A DNA stretch of 64,000 nucleotides from Paenibacillus fonticola DSM 21315 (GCF_000381905.1 NZ_KB907255.1:86638-150637), one strand, 5' to 3'. Positions 28,867-35,631 are shown, counted from the stretch's first letter. Made by a program: numbers and translations. Notes: generated from the letters alone by a model not told the origin.

Positions 28867-28969
28867 AGGGGAATCTATCCTTTCGCGTCTCTAGTCCTCC
28901 TATCCTATCCCGCGATTGTCAGAGGAATATCAGACGGCCCGAAATGCCAGGTAAGCCTGCCGCCGCAAG

Positions 28970-30121
28970 CTAGGACAAACATAACGCCCCCCTGATGACG
29001 TTTTCCATCTCCTCTTTATGCTTGGACAGTCCTAGCTCTTGATCGAGGGATTCATAGAGCGACGCATATTTGCGCTCCATTTTCAGGCCAGCATTATTCC
29101 GCGTGATATACCCCGTAATTTGGCAAAGGGAAATGGTCCGAAGCGGGACATTCAGTGACATCTCCAACACATCCAGCCCTTCATCAAATAGCTGCTCCGC
29201 CTCCTTCTCCCGGCCGCGTGCCATTCCCAGCAGCCCCTGAACGATGCGAAAACGGCCGATCTCCCGCAAATACGGCGTATCCCGGAGTAAGCCGGCCAAT
29301 CGTTCAGATACCGTGTCCGCTTGCTCCAGTTTTCCGGCCAGCACGTAAACGTACATTTCCATAATTGCTACCGGCATAACAAAGCCGCTGAGTCTATCCG
29401 CCTCCACCGTCTTTCTCGTCTCTTCGAACCGCTTCATCGCCTCCACCGCAAGCCCTGCATCCGCATACACCTCAAGAATGTTAAGGATGCGCATTTCGCG
29501 ATGCTCCTCCGGGGAGAGGGCGCGCCGGGAAATGGCCTGCTCGCAATAGCTCAGCAACTGCTTTGGTTCCGGATTCGTCCCGCGATAAAGAATCAGCAGC
29601 CAGTACAGCCGGGTCTGAAGCGGCAGGTCGTCCGCTTGCAGGAACCAGGCGATATCGCCCTGAATGAATTTCAAATAGACGGCATAAAACGGGTCCAGTT
29701 CGTACCCAAGCACGTCCTGCTGTGTGGCCAGCGCCAGCATCGACTTGCCTTGCCCGAACAAATGGTATTTCTTGAAAATGTCCCGCACCGAGGAGTTAAC
29801 CTCACGATCGCTTACCGACGGATTCATCACGGATTTCGGCTCTCCGACGGTCAAGCTGTATCCGTAGCCCCGCACCGTATTGATGCGGACATGCGTCCAT
29901 GGGGACAGCTTCTTCCTAAGGCGGTAAATATGATCATCGACCGTCCGCTCGACCGGGAATTCCATCGTCCATACCTGATCCAGGAGCTGATCGCGCGTAA
30001 ATGCCCGGTCACGGTGACGATACAGAAATTGCAGCAGCGCGAACTCCTTCGCCAGCAGCCCGATGCTCTCGGCGCCCCATTTTACCTTGTAGCCGGAAGG
30101 ATCGAATATCAGTCGCTCCAT
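28970..30121 (-). CDS. Winged-helix regulator with C-terminal TPR-like domain, no receiver
   Basis: 383 residues. Residues about 1-92 form an OmpR/PhoB-type winged helix (LLAKEFALLQFLYRH, TRDQLLDQVW, ERTVDDHIYRLRKKL, NTVRGYGYSL). There is no receiver domain; instead about 290 residues of helical repeats follow, resembling the bacterial transcriptional activator (SARP/AfsR-like) TPR domain, for example MARGREKEAEQLFDEGLDVL. Such proteins likely respond to a bound ligand or partner. It probably controls the MFS pump downstream. The start ATG follows AGAAGGAG. The ligand is unknown. Confidence 0.82.
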   Translation of the reverse strand: MERLIFDPSGYKVKWGAESIGLLAKEFALLQFLYRHRDRAFTRDQLLDQVWTMEFPVERTVDDHIYRLRKKLSPWTHVRINTVRGYGYSLTVGEPKSVMNPSVSDREVNSSVRDIFKKYHLFGQGKSMLALATQQDVLGYELDPFYAVYLKFIQGDIAWFLQADDLPLQTRLYWLLILYRGTNPEPKQLLSYCEQAISRRALSPEEHREMRILNILEVYADAGLAVEAMKRFEETRKTVEADRLSGFVMPVAIMEMYVYVLAGKLEQADTVSERLAGLLRDTPYLREIGRFRIVQGLLGMARGREKEAEQLFDEGLDVLEMSLNVPLRTISLCQITGYITRNNAGLKMERKYASLYESLDQELGLSKHKEEMENVIRGALCLS

Positions 30122-30216
30122 AACTACTCCTTCTCCTATGTCGTATTAGACTTATCATAATCTATCCACCCCCTCCCTGAGAAATAAAAAGCAGTAAAAA
30201 TACGCTGCCAAAACAA

Positions 30217-30268
30217 AATCCCCCGAAGCATGCAGCCAAAAATTGCTTCAGGCCGCTCCTCAGGGGAT
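30217..30268 (-). terminator. Terminator of kamA
   Basis: The outer stem AATCCCC / GGGGATT and inner stem GAAGCA / TGCTTC form a branched hairpin; on the minus strand it is followed by TTTTGTTTTGG. It lies about 110 nt after the kamA stop. Confidence 0.6.
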
Positions 30269-30376
30269 TGTTTACCGATAGTTATTTGCGATAGTTATTT
30301 ACGATAATTGATTGCGATCATCGTTTGTGATTATCGTTTGCAACAATTGATAGCGATGTTTACTACGATCTATGGA

Positions 30377-31564
30377 TTATTGCATTGCTGGTGTACGTTT
30401 TCTTTTTTGCGGAAAATCGGGCATTTCATTCACGGAGACGATCTCATCGGACTTCTTCTCCGGCTGTTTCCAATACTGCTCATTTCCGGGAAGGTCGTCG
30501 AACCAAGCCGCGTCCTCAGGGCAGTCGAGGATCATTAGTTTCCCGTAATCTCCATCGCGGGACTGGTGGTATTTCAAATAGGCCTTGCCGTTTTCAATCG
30601 CGAGAATTTCAATTTTGCCGGACGTATGGCTCATCGACAGCCTGACTCGTTTACCCAGGCCGGATGTCCGCGCCTTCGCCTCCTCGACGATCCGGTACAC
30701 CTCCTGCAGGGAAAGCACGAAATCCCGGTTTCCGGCTACCGGTCTGTTCACAAAGAAGTAGTACGGCGTAACCCCTGCCCAGGACAGCTTATCCAGAAGT
30801 TCCCCAAGCACCGCCGGGTCATCGTTAATGCCTTTCAGCACCGGGGTCTGATTGACTACGATCGCGCCGGCCTCATGCAGCGCCTGGAAGCCGCGTCTCG
30901 CTTCCGGCGTAATCTCGCGCGGATGGTTAATATGGGCCATAACGTAAATGCGCTGCTCCGGTGTAGAGTAAGTACGGATCACATCGAGCAGTTCCTCGTC
31001 CTCATAAATACGCATCGGGTTGAAAACGGGGATTTTCGAGCCGAGACGGATGATTTTTACGTGCTCGATTTCACGCAGTTGGGCAAGAATTCCCCGCAGC
31101 TTCTCTGTAGCCAGTATGAGACTGTCCCCGCCAGTCAACAGAACGTTGTTGATTTCGGGATGCTTGGCGATATAGTCGATCCCTGGCTGCACGTCGGACA
31201 TAGCCTCCTTCACGTCATTGCGGAACAGGCGTTTGCGGAAGCAATAGCGGCAGTAAGCCCCGCATACCTCCGAGACGATCAGCAGGGCGGTCGTCGTATA
31301 TTTGTGCTGACATCCGGGCACGACGTAGTTGGTATCCTCGTCAGAAGCATCCCAGCGGCCGTACTCCTCAAGCTCCCCCTCATTCGGAATGACCAGTTTG
31401 CGAATCGGATCCTGGGGATCATTCCAGTCGATCAAATTTAAGTAATAATCGTTAACCCGAAATACGAATTTCTCCGTAATCGGTTTCAAACGCGCCCGCT
31501 CCTCTTCCGGAATCATCGTCAGTCTATCCAGATTTGTAATATACCTCGTTTTCGTCTTTGTCAT
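30377..31564 (-). CDS. kamA: Lysine 2,3-aminomutase (radical SAM, PLP)
   Basis: Converts L-alpha-lysine to L-beta-lysine using S-adenosylmethionine, a 4Fe-4S cluster and pyridoxal phosphate. 395 residues. The cluster motif is CGAYCRYC (Cys101, Cys105, Cys108); the glycine-rich SAM site GGDSL follows, and the PLP lysine probably lies in SHTSGKIEIL. In methanogens and some bacilli beta-lysine is acetylated by AblB to the osmolyte N-epsilon-acetyl-beta-lysine; no AblB gene is present next to it here. The leader carries a c-di-AMP riboswitch, which fits osmotic control. The ATG follows AAGGAG. A related 2,3-aminomutase specificity (for example glutamate) is possible but less likely. Confidence 0.9.
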   Translation of the reverse strand: MTKTKTRYITNLDRLTMIPEEERARLKPITEKFVFRVNDYYLNLIDWNDPQDPIRKLVIPNEGELEEYGRWDASDEDTNYVVPGCQHKYTTTALLIVSEVCGAYCRYCFRKRLFRNDVKEAMSDVQPGIDYIAKHPEINNVLLTGGDSLILATEKLRGILAQLREIEHVKIIRLGSKIPVFNPMRIYEDEELLDVIRTYSTPEQRIYVMAHINHPREITPEARRGFQALHEAGAIVVNQTPVLKGINDDPAVLGELLDKLSWAGVTPYYFFVNRPVAGNRDFVLSLQEVYRIVEEAKARTSGLGKRVRLSMSHTSGKIEILAIENGKAYLKYHQSRDGDYGKLMILDCPEDAAWFDDLPGNEQYWKQPEKKSDEIVSVNEMPDFPQKRKRTPAMQ

Positions 31565-31591
31565 TGAACAATCTCCTTCCTAGTAATCAAC

Positions 31592-31617
31592 AAAAAAAGA
31601 CCCCGGATCGGGGGTCC
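31592..31617 (-). terminator. Second leader terminator ahead of kamA
   Basis: The stem GACCCC / GGGGTC with a 6-nt loop is followed on the minus strand by TTTTTTTG. It lies only 28 nt upstream of the kamA start, downstream of the first leader terminator. Confidence 0.8.
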
Positions 31618-31650
31618 TAAACACAGCTTCGCCAGCAAGGGTCAGAAGAC

Positions 31651-31676
31651 AAAAATAGACCCCAAAACAGGGTCTA
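31651..31676 (-). terminator. First leader terminator of the kamA riboswitch
   Basis: The stem AGACCC / GGGTCT with a TGTTTTG loop is followed on the minus strand by ATTTTTG. A second GGGTCT lies upstream, next to the aptamer 3' side (31704-31709), and can pair with the same AGACCC, giving an antiterminator. This is the expected expression platform of a ligand-off switch. Confidence 0.8.
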
Positions 31677-31689
31677 AAGAGACGTAATA

Positions 31690-31838
31690 AATGATCTTAT
31701 AACAGACCCATCCACTGCTGACGAGGTTAGCTGACGGACTCGGGTAAGATGGTACCCTACACCTCATAGGAATGAGTGATTCGCCCCAAAATGAAACTGG
31801 TTCCCCCGCTTTCTTGGCTCCTACCAAGAAACTAAGCG
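31690..31838 (-). ncRNA. ydaO/yuaA-type c-di-AMP riboswitch
   Basis: The leader contains the hallmark CCGAGTCCGTCAGCTAACCT (minus strand, about 31742-31723) together with GCGGGGGAACC, GGGGCGAATC and GGTGTAGGG in the order of the ydaO class. The aptamer begins within a few bases of the predicted transcription start. The ydaO riboswitch binds c-di-AMP, and binding normally promotes termination. Two terminators follow before kamA. The exact boundaries are approximate. Confidence 0.9.
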
Positions 31839-31845
31839 TGTGTTA

Positions 31846-31874
31846 ATGATACGGTGTATCCCCGAATTTGTCAA
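31846..31874 (-). promoter_or_regulatory. Promoter of the kamA riboswitch transcript
   Basis: A consensus TTGACA (31869-31874) is followed after exactly 17 nt by TATCAT (31846-31851) on the minus strand. The start would fall near 31839, immediately before the aptamer. Confidence 0.8.
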
Positions 31875-32047
31875 CCTTGGGTCAATTACTAGAGAGTTGT
31901 ATAACTTTAAATTTTATATAAATTGACTTTATATATCTTTAAATGTATAAAAATGTTTTCTACAGCTCTCACGGTCACCTTCTTTGCCGTAACAATAGAT
32001 GACATGGCCAGCAGCTCAACGCCCCAGGCTCTGCAATTTCTAGCCTC
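31875..32047. other. Gene-free AT-rich gap
   Basis: About 170 nt between the kamA promoter and the end of the monooxygenase gene. It is AT-rich. No convincing hairpin terminator was seen for the unit that ends at 32048. Confidence 0.4.
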
Positions 32048-32506
32048 TCAAGCCCCTTGCTGTTCTGGCTTATGCTGCACGGCTATTTCAAAGGTCGTCA
32101 GTTCTGAGCTAAGAATCGGACTGTCTTCGGGTTGTTCAACCTTTTTTCCTTCGAGTTTTCCTACGGACTTTTCTTCGAATTGTTCACCGAGCTCTACTTC
32201 TGGATTTGCTAGCTTTCCCACAAGCCTTCCTGCCAGCTTTTCATCCGGGGTAGGTTCCCAGTCCTTGTGATGAACCTTTTGAGCCGCTCTGCTCGTTAAC
32301 CACTTTTCAAAATACTTACGATCCTTCCACGTAGTACAAACCTGCAATTCATCGTAATCCGGGGAGTTTTCCTTGATCAGTACTTCCATGAGAACGAATC
32401 CTTCAAACGTATGCACCGATTTCGGCGTCCTGAAGCGAGCCAATATTTCGTTAGCTCTGCCTTTTTTTATACGAATAGTATTGACAGCCTTCATCATCAC
32501 CATCAT
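32048..32506 (-). CDS. ABM-domain monooxygenase, probably heme-degrading (IsdG/HmoA-like)
   Basis: 152 residues. The N-terminal 95 residues have the antibiotic-biosynthesis-monooxygenase fold of IsdG/HmoA enzymes (VNTIRIKKGRANEILARF, FEGFVLMEVL, ELQVCTTWKDRKYFEKWLTS). An Asn, His and Trp set like that of heme-degrading members seems present (Asn9, His in AAQKVHHKDW, Trp61), but I cannot confirm the alignment. A Lys/Glu-rich tail of about 55 residues is extra. It starts inside the stop of the ankyrin gene (ATGA overlap) and is the third gene of a Fur-controlled unit, which strongly favours an iron or heme role. Confidence 0.75.
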   Translation of the reverse strand: MMVMMKAVNTIRIKKGRANEILARFRTPKSVHTFEGFVLMEVLIKENSPDYDELQVCTTWKDRKYFEKWLTSRAAQKVHHKDWEPTPDEKLAGRLVGKLANPEVELGEQFEEKSVGKLEGKKVEQPEDSPILSSELTTFEIAVQHKPEQQGA

Positions 32507-32916
32507 TTCCAGATCACCTCTTTCGATAAAAGCGAACTTAAATACTCATAAACGAAAATGGCGGCATTCCCGCCGGCCTCGGCGTGGCGGATCAGCGATA
32601 TTCCGTGGGGCCCTTTGGCATAAACGGCCTGGGGATGATTTTCAACAATCGCCTTAACTATGTTCAGCTCTCCTAGCATAGCTGCGGCGAAAATATCCAT
32701 TCGTGCTCCGTGCTCCAACAGCAATTTTGCAATATTGTAATTCCCCGTATGCGATGCTGCACCGAGTGCGCTCTCCCAATCACCGCTCCCCCAATCGATG
32801 ACCGCATGAATAAGCGCAGGCTCCTTGAACAATAGCCTTTTAACCTCATCATAATCGCCATGAGCAGCAACGATAAATTCCCGTACCAGTTCATAGCTTA
32901 AAGGCCCTCGTGGCAT
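32503..32916 (-). CDS. Small ankyrin-repeat protein
   Basis: 137 residues. Ankyrin-like units are visible: GSGDWESALGAASHTGNYNI with AKLLLEHGARMDIFAAAML, and GELNIVKAIVENHPQAVYAK with GPHGISLIRHAEAGG. It should be a cytoplasmic protein-binding module. Its 3' end overlaps the monooxygenase start by 4 nt, and its 5' end overlaps the preceding ORF by 19 nt, so all three are cotranscribed and probably translationally coupled. The partner is unknown; the ankyrin-monooxygenase pairing under Fur suggests an accessory role in iron or heme handling. Confidence 0.8.
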   Translation of the reverse strand: MPRGPLSYELVREFIVAAHGDYDEVKRLLFKEPALIHAVIDWGSGDWESALGAASHTGNYNIAKLLLEHGARMDIFAAAMLGELNIVKAIVENHPQAVYAKGPHGISLIRHAEAGGNAAIFVYEYLSSLLSKEVIWK

Positions 32917-33188
32917 GCGTATCCCTCCTTGCCGATTCTGTCCAAATTTCTCGTTCTCTGTTCATGCCGCTCTTGTCGTTCTTGCCGCTCCTCTCGTTTC
33001 CACCGTTCTTGTTGTTCTTGTTGTTCTTGTTGTTCTTGTTGTTCTTGTTGTTCTTGTTGTTCTTGTCGTTCTTGTCGTTCTTGTCGTTCCTGCCCATCTC
33101 TCTCGTTCTGCCGCCCAGCTTCTCTCCTGCACACTGCCGCACTAATTATTAGGAGCCATGATATATATACCAATGAATTTTGATTCAC
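32898..33188 (-). CDS. Small membrane protein with Gln/Glu/Arg-repeat tail, first gene of Fur operon
   Basis: 96 residues from a GTG start that lies 7 nt after a perfect GGAGG; an upstream TTG in the same frame is less likely. The N-terminus NQNSLVYISWLLIISAAVC is a single membrane helix or uncleaved signal. After it come about 55 residues of QER and QEQ triplets, matching a 9-bp tandem DNA repeat (about 33000-33090). The array changes length in whole codons, so slippage would not break the frame. It overlaps the ankyrin gene by 19 nt. I do not recognise a family. The Fur-box promoter ends about 54 nt upstream of the start, which makes a real gene likely despite the low complexity. Confidence 0.55.
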   Translation of the reverse strand: MNQNSLVYISWLLIISAAVCRREAGRQNERDGQERQERQERQEQQEQQEQQEQQEQQEQQERWKREERQERQERHEQRTRNLDRIGKEGYACHEGL

Positions 33189-33209
33189 TTCAATTCCTCC
33201 ACTCAAGTA

Positions 33210-33226
33210 TTGATAACCATTCTCAA
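33210..33226 (-). promoter_or_regulatory. Second Fur box, downstream of the promoter core
   Basis: TGATAACCATTCTCA (33211-33225) matches the Bacillus 7-1-7 Fur box TGATAATNATTATCA at 12 of 14 defined positions. It lies just after the predicted transcription start, between the promoter and the GTG start of the first gene. Confidence 0.65.
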
Positions 33227-33241
33227 TTAATGATCAACTCC

Positions 33242-33270
33242 ATTTTATTGATAATGATTATCATTGTCAA
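33242..33270 (-). promoter_or_regulatory. Consensus promoter with perfect Fur box in its spacer
   Basis: On the minus strand TTGACA (33265-33270), a 17-nt spacer and TAAAAT (33242-33247) form a near-ideal sigma-A promoter. The spacer contains TGATAATGATTATCA (33249-33263), an exact 7-1-7 Fur box. Bound Fur would cover both promoter elements, so the operon should be off with iron and strongly on without it. Confidence 0.88.
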
Positions 33271-33339
33271 TAAATAGTTTGGGGATAGTCCCCTGTCGCG
33301 GTCCTTATTGTCGTCCAAGCTCCGCATGCAGCACAAAAC

Positions 33340-33430
33340 CGGAGCTGGCGTTGGGAGCGGAGCCAGTGTTAAGAAGGAGCCAACGTTAGGAAGGGAGCCA
33401 GCGTTAGGAAGGGAGCCAGCGTTAGGAACG
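33340..33430 (+). repeat. 18-bp tandem repeat (GGAGCCAGCGTTAGGAAG type)
   Basis: GGAGCCAGCGTTAGGAAG is repeated about two and a half times exactly, with degenerate copies (GGAGCCAGTGTTAAGAAG, GGAGCCAACGTTAGGAAG) before. Gene-free. Confidence 0.8.
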
Positions 33431-33527
33431 GTACGCGTTGAGTTTGATTTCTTTTTGTAACTGTGGCTTATTATGTAACTGTATCTCATTTGTAGCAGCG
33501 CCCTATTGTTTGGTTGTACCTTGTCAG

Positions 33528-33726
33528 TTAAATTTAAATGGATTTCATGTTTCTATTTTTATTCTAAAGGGGCGCTTTCGATAAATAGCTGTATTTCATG
33601 TATTAAAAAGTAAACTTTTTACCCAATTCCAACTCAATTCCCGCTCTAAGTACATGAATTCCAACTAATCGTATATGCAACTGAAAATTGCTGCTTTTAA
33701 TTACAACAAATCCAGTTAATATATTT
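33528..33726. repeat. Interspersed MITE-like element, copy 2
   Basis: It shares with copy 1 (3387-3527) the left end AAATGGATTTCATG and the right end TTTTAATTACA followed by AATCCAGTTAA. The two ends are imperfect inverted repeats of each other around GGATTTC/GAAATCC. The middles differ in length and sequence. No coding capacity. Confidence 0.45.
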
Positions 33727-33739
33727 AATCATCGTTCAA

Positions 33740-33990
33740 CCGTAGTACCGTTCAGACTCCAAACATTCAGCCACTCAGCCAATTCAATTGTTCAGTCTGC
33801 ATACACCTCAGTCACTTCGCCATTCCATTGCTCATTCCCCATACTTATATTCAGTCACTCGGTCACTCAATCGCTCAGTTACTCATTCATCTAGTTACTC
33901 AGTTACTCATTCATCCAGTTATTCAGTATTTCAATCGTTCAACCGTTCAGTCACTTAGTCACTCAGTCACCCAACAGTTCAATTGTTCAT
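33740..33990 (+). repeat. Degenerate CAGTTACTCATTCAT-type repeats
   Basis: About 250 nt built from short words such as CAGTTACTCATTCAT, CAGTCACTC and CGTTCAG in irregular tandem order. The ORFs across it are repeat translation artefacts. Confidence 0.7.
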
Positions 33991-34027
33991 CTGCAATTCA
34001 ACATACGCCTTGACTCCAAACTTCATA

Positions 34028-34255
34028 CGTCTCGACTTTACCTTCATACGTCTGTCAATCCATCTTCATGCGCCTCGACTTTACCTTCATACGTCTGTCA
34101 ATCCATCTTCATACGTCTCGACTTTACCTTCATACGTCTGTCAATCCATCTTCATGCGCCTCGACTTTAACTTCATACGTCTGTCAATCCATCTTCATGC
34201 GCCTCGACTTTAACTTCATACGTCTCGCAATCCATTTTCATGCGCCACAACTTTA
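34028..34255 (+). repeat. 43-bp tandem repeat, about five copies
   Basis: A 43-bp unit starting CTTCATACGTCTGTCAATCC and ending CTCGACTTTAC is repeated head to tail. Copies differ at a few bases (GCGCC versus ACGTC), and the last is degenerate. It is itself made of two related halves. Ribosome sites are absent, so the ORFs over it are not counted as genes. Confidence 0.9.
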
Positions 34256-34340
34256 ACTCAACTCCTCGCATTCTAACTCCATTCGTCCTCGCAATCTAAC
34301 CCGCCCCCCCCTACATTCCAACGTTAAAGTTTCTGAAAAA

Positions 34341-34381
34341 TAAAAAAGATCAGCTCGAAGCCCTCTGCAGCGAAGCTGATC
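34341..34381 (-). terminator. Minus-strand terminator-like hairpin
   Basis: The stem GATCAGCT / AGCTGATC, extended by TCG/CGA, is followed on the minus strand by TTTTTTATTTTT. The nearest minus-strand genes upstream are the ribbon-helix-helix pair ending at 34925, so either their transcript runs antisense through the YvrJ gene or the hairpin serves an unseen RNA. Confidence 0.6.
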
Positions 34382-34505
34382 CAATCCCACAACTATGATG
34401 TTTATTCAAAATAAAAACTCTAAAAACAGCAAAAAAATCATGTAGCGTGACGTTACGATATATATTATAATGTAAGTATTCTAAAAAAGAAAGGAGGCGT
34501 CTATT

Positions 34506-34718
34506 ATGGACTTACAAACTACAATTCAGGTAATCGGCAATGTCGGATTCCCAATTGCCTTATGTTTAATTCTTCTGCAATCCATTTTAATTCAATTCAA
34601 CAAGCAATTGGATGGTTTAGACAAACGTTTAGCCCAGCTTGATAAAACGATAAATACTTTAATCCGAACATTTCACCAAAAGGAAGCTGCTAAATCGTCC
34701 ACCGAAGGAGACAAGTAA
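34506..34718 (+). CDS. YvrJ-like small membrane protein
   Basis: 70 residues. The ATG follows AAAGGAGGC at 9 nt. The N-terminus has IGNVGFPIALCLILLQSIL, the NVGFP-helix pattern of the YvrJ family of tiny single-helix membrane proteins, followed by an amphipathic coiled-coil-like tail with heptads of Leu (LDGLDKRLAQLDKTINTLI). In some bacilli such peptides are phage- or bacteriocin-associated or lie near sigma-O genes; function is not established. A hairpin terminator follows. Confidence 0.7.
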   Translation: MDLQTTIQVIGNVGFPIALCLILLQSILIQFNKQLDGLDKRLAQLDKTINTLIRTFHQKEAAKSSTEGDK

Positions 34719-34744
34719 ATGCCCGGTCAAAATGCAGGCAAAAC

Positions 34745-34790
34745 AATAGCAGCTCCAGTGCCTTCCCTAATGCCCCAGAGCTGCTATTTT
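34745..34790. terminator. Terminator after the YvrJ-like gene
   Basis: A perfect 11-bp stem (AATAGCAGCTC / GAGCTGCTATT) with a 22-nt loop, followed by TTTTC on plus and by GTTTTG on minus. Confidence 0.75.
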
Positions 34791-34794
34791 CTTA

Positions 34795-34915
34795 GTATGG
34801 CTGACTATAGATCGCTATAGATCACTATATATCGTTATAGATCACTATAAATCATTATATATCACTATAGATTTCTATAATTCTCTATAGTCCTCTATAT
34901 ATCGCTACAGATCTC
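34795..34915 (+). repeat. AT-rich TATAGATCACTATA repeats
   Basis: The words TATAGATC(G/A)CTATA and TATATATC occur about nine times at roughly 12-13 bp intervals. Each unit is nearly palindromic. Gene-free space between the converging YvrJ-like and ribbon-helix-helix genes. Confidence 0.75.
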
Positions 34916-34924
34916 ACTAATTCT

Positions 34925-35092
34925 CTATTCTTTACTCTGCTGCTCGCTCTTTACTCTTTCATACTCTTCCTCAATCGTTCTGGACAAAAGCTCCGTAGCG
35001 GTCATATTTAACTTTTTAGCAGCAGCAGCCAGCTGTGTCTTGACATAGACAGGAACATCATAATGAAATTTTACTTTGTTACCGTAAGCCAT
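34925..35092 (-). CDS. Small ribbon-helix-helix (Arc/CopG-like) protein
   Basis: 55 residues, beginning MAYGNKVKFHYDVPVYVKTQ. The ATG follows AGGAGGATGCTTC. The pattern, a basic beta-strand (NKVKFHYDVP) then two helices (VYVKTQLAAAAKKLNM and TATELLSRTIEEEYERVK), is that of a ribbon-helix-helix DNA-binding monomer. It lies 12 nt after the larger protein upstream, in a two-gene unit. A palindrome sits in the promoter spacer of that unit, so autorepression is likely. No toxin gene was recognised beside it. Confidence 0.65.
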   Translation of the reverse strand: MAYGNKVKFHYDVPVYVKTQLAAAAKKLNMTATELLSRTIEEEYERVKSEQQSKE

Positions 35093-35104
35093 GAAGCATC
35101 CTCC

Positions 35105-35470
35105 TTATTCCATCACACTTTGATATTTTTGTTCGATCAAACGTATCAACAATTGAGTGGCGGACATATCCTGAAGATCCGCCGCTTCAATAAGCTTCTC
35201 TTTAATGTCTGGCTGGAATTCGTATGGGAGTTTAATTTTGGGCTCGCTCATGCTTCCGTTTAATGATTTTTCAGTCTCAATGGCACTTTGCACCAGTTCC
35301 TGCATTGAGGAAGCCGAGGTCGTTTCTCTACCGTATCTAGGAAGGACTCTGATTAAATAATCTTTAAGCTTCCGTTGATCCTCCTCTTTGAATGCAAGGC
35401 GAAGCGAATCATTTTCAACCATTAAATCACAATCAATCTGGTAACCAAACAGCTTTAGGGAATATTTCAT
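35105..35470 (-). CDS. Protein with C-terminal ribbon-helix-helix-like segment
   Basis: 121 residues from the ATG that follows AGGAGG by 6 nt; longer in-frame starts lack a ribosome site. The N-terminal part (MKYSLKLFGYQIDCDLMVEN) is unrecognised. The C-terminal 45 residues resemble the neighbouring small protein: a basic strand (EPKIKLPYEF), then QPDIKEKLIEAADLQDMSA and TQLLIRLIEQKYQSVME. The two genes may derive from a duplication of the DNA-binding half. The promoter has a TATAAT -10. Confidence 0.55.
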   Translation of the reverse strand: MKYSLKLFGYQIDCDLMVENDSLRLAFKEEDQRKLKDYLIRVLPRYGRETTSASSMQELVQSAIETEKSLNGSMSEPKIKLPYEFQPDIKEKLIEAADLQDMSATQLLIRLIEQKYQSVME

Positions 35471-35501
35471 AACCATCCTCCTATTTTTGTTCATCTCTTG
35501 T

Positions 35502-35530
35502 ATTATATAGTGTATCGATACGGTATACAA
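35502..35530 (-). promoter_or_regulatory. Promoter with palindromic operator for the ribbon-helix-helix pair
   Basis: On the minus strand TTGTAT (35525-35530), 17 nt and TATAAT (35502-35507). The spacer holds the perfect palindrome GTATCGATAC (35512-35521), followed by GTATAC (35523-35528). This is a typical site for a dimeric autorepressor. Confidence 0.65.
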
Positions 35531-35544
35531 CGTTATTCGTCATT

Positions 35545-35631
35545 TTATTTCCTCTTATTTATGTAATTACTGTAAAAGAGCACGGCAGCGGCACCTATAA
35601 TAAAAGTTAAAATCATGATAAAAATTTGCAT
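35545..35631 (-). CDS. Possible 28-residue membrane peptide
   Basis: The frame encodes a hydrophobic helix (MQIFIMILTFIIGAAAVLFY) and a basic tail (SNYINKRK). The ribosome site is weak (AAAGGGG, far from the ATG), and no promoter is evident. It could be a membrane peptide, or chance in AT-rich DNA. Confidence 0.25.
   Translation of the reverse strand: MQIFIMILTFIIGAAAVLFYSNYINKRK

Noticed and set aside
33983-34256. Plus-strand frames over the 43-bp repeat array
   Set aside because: They only translate the repeat, have no ribosome site, and end where the repeat ends.
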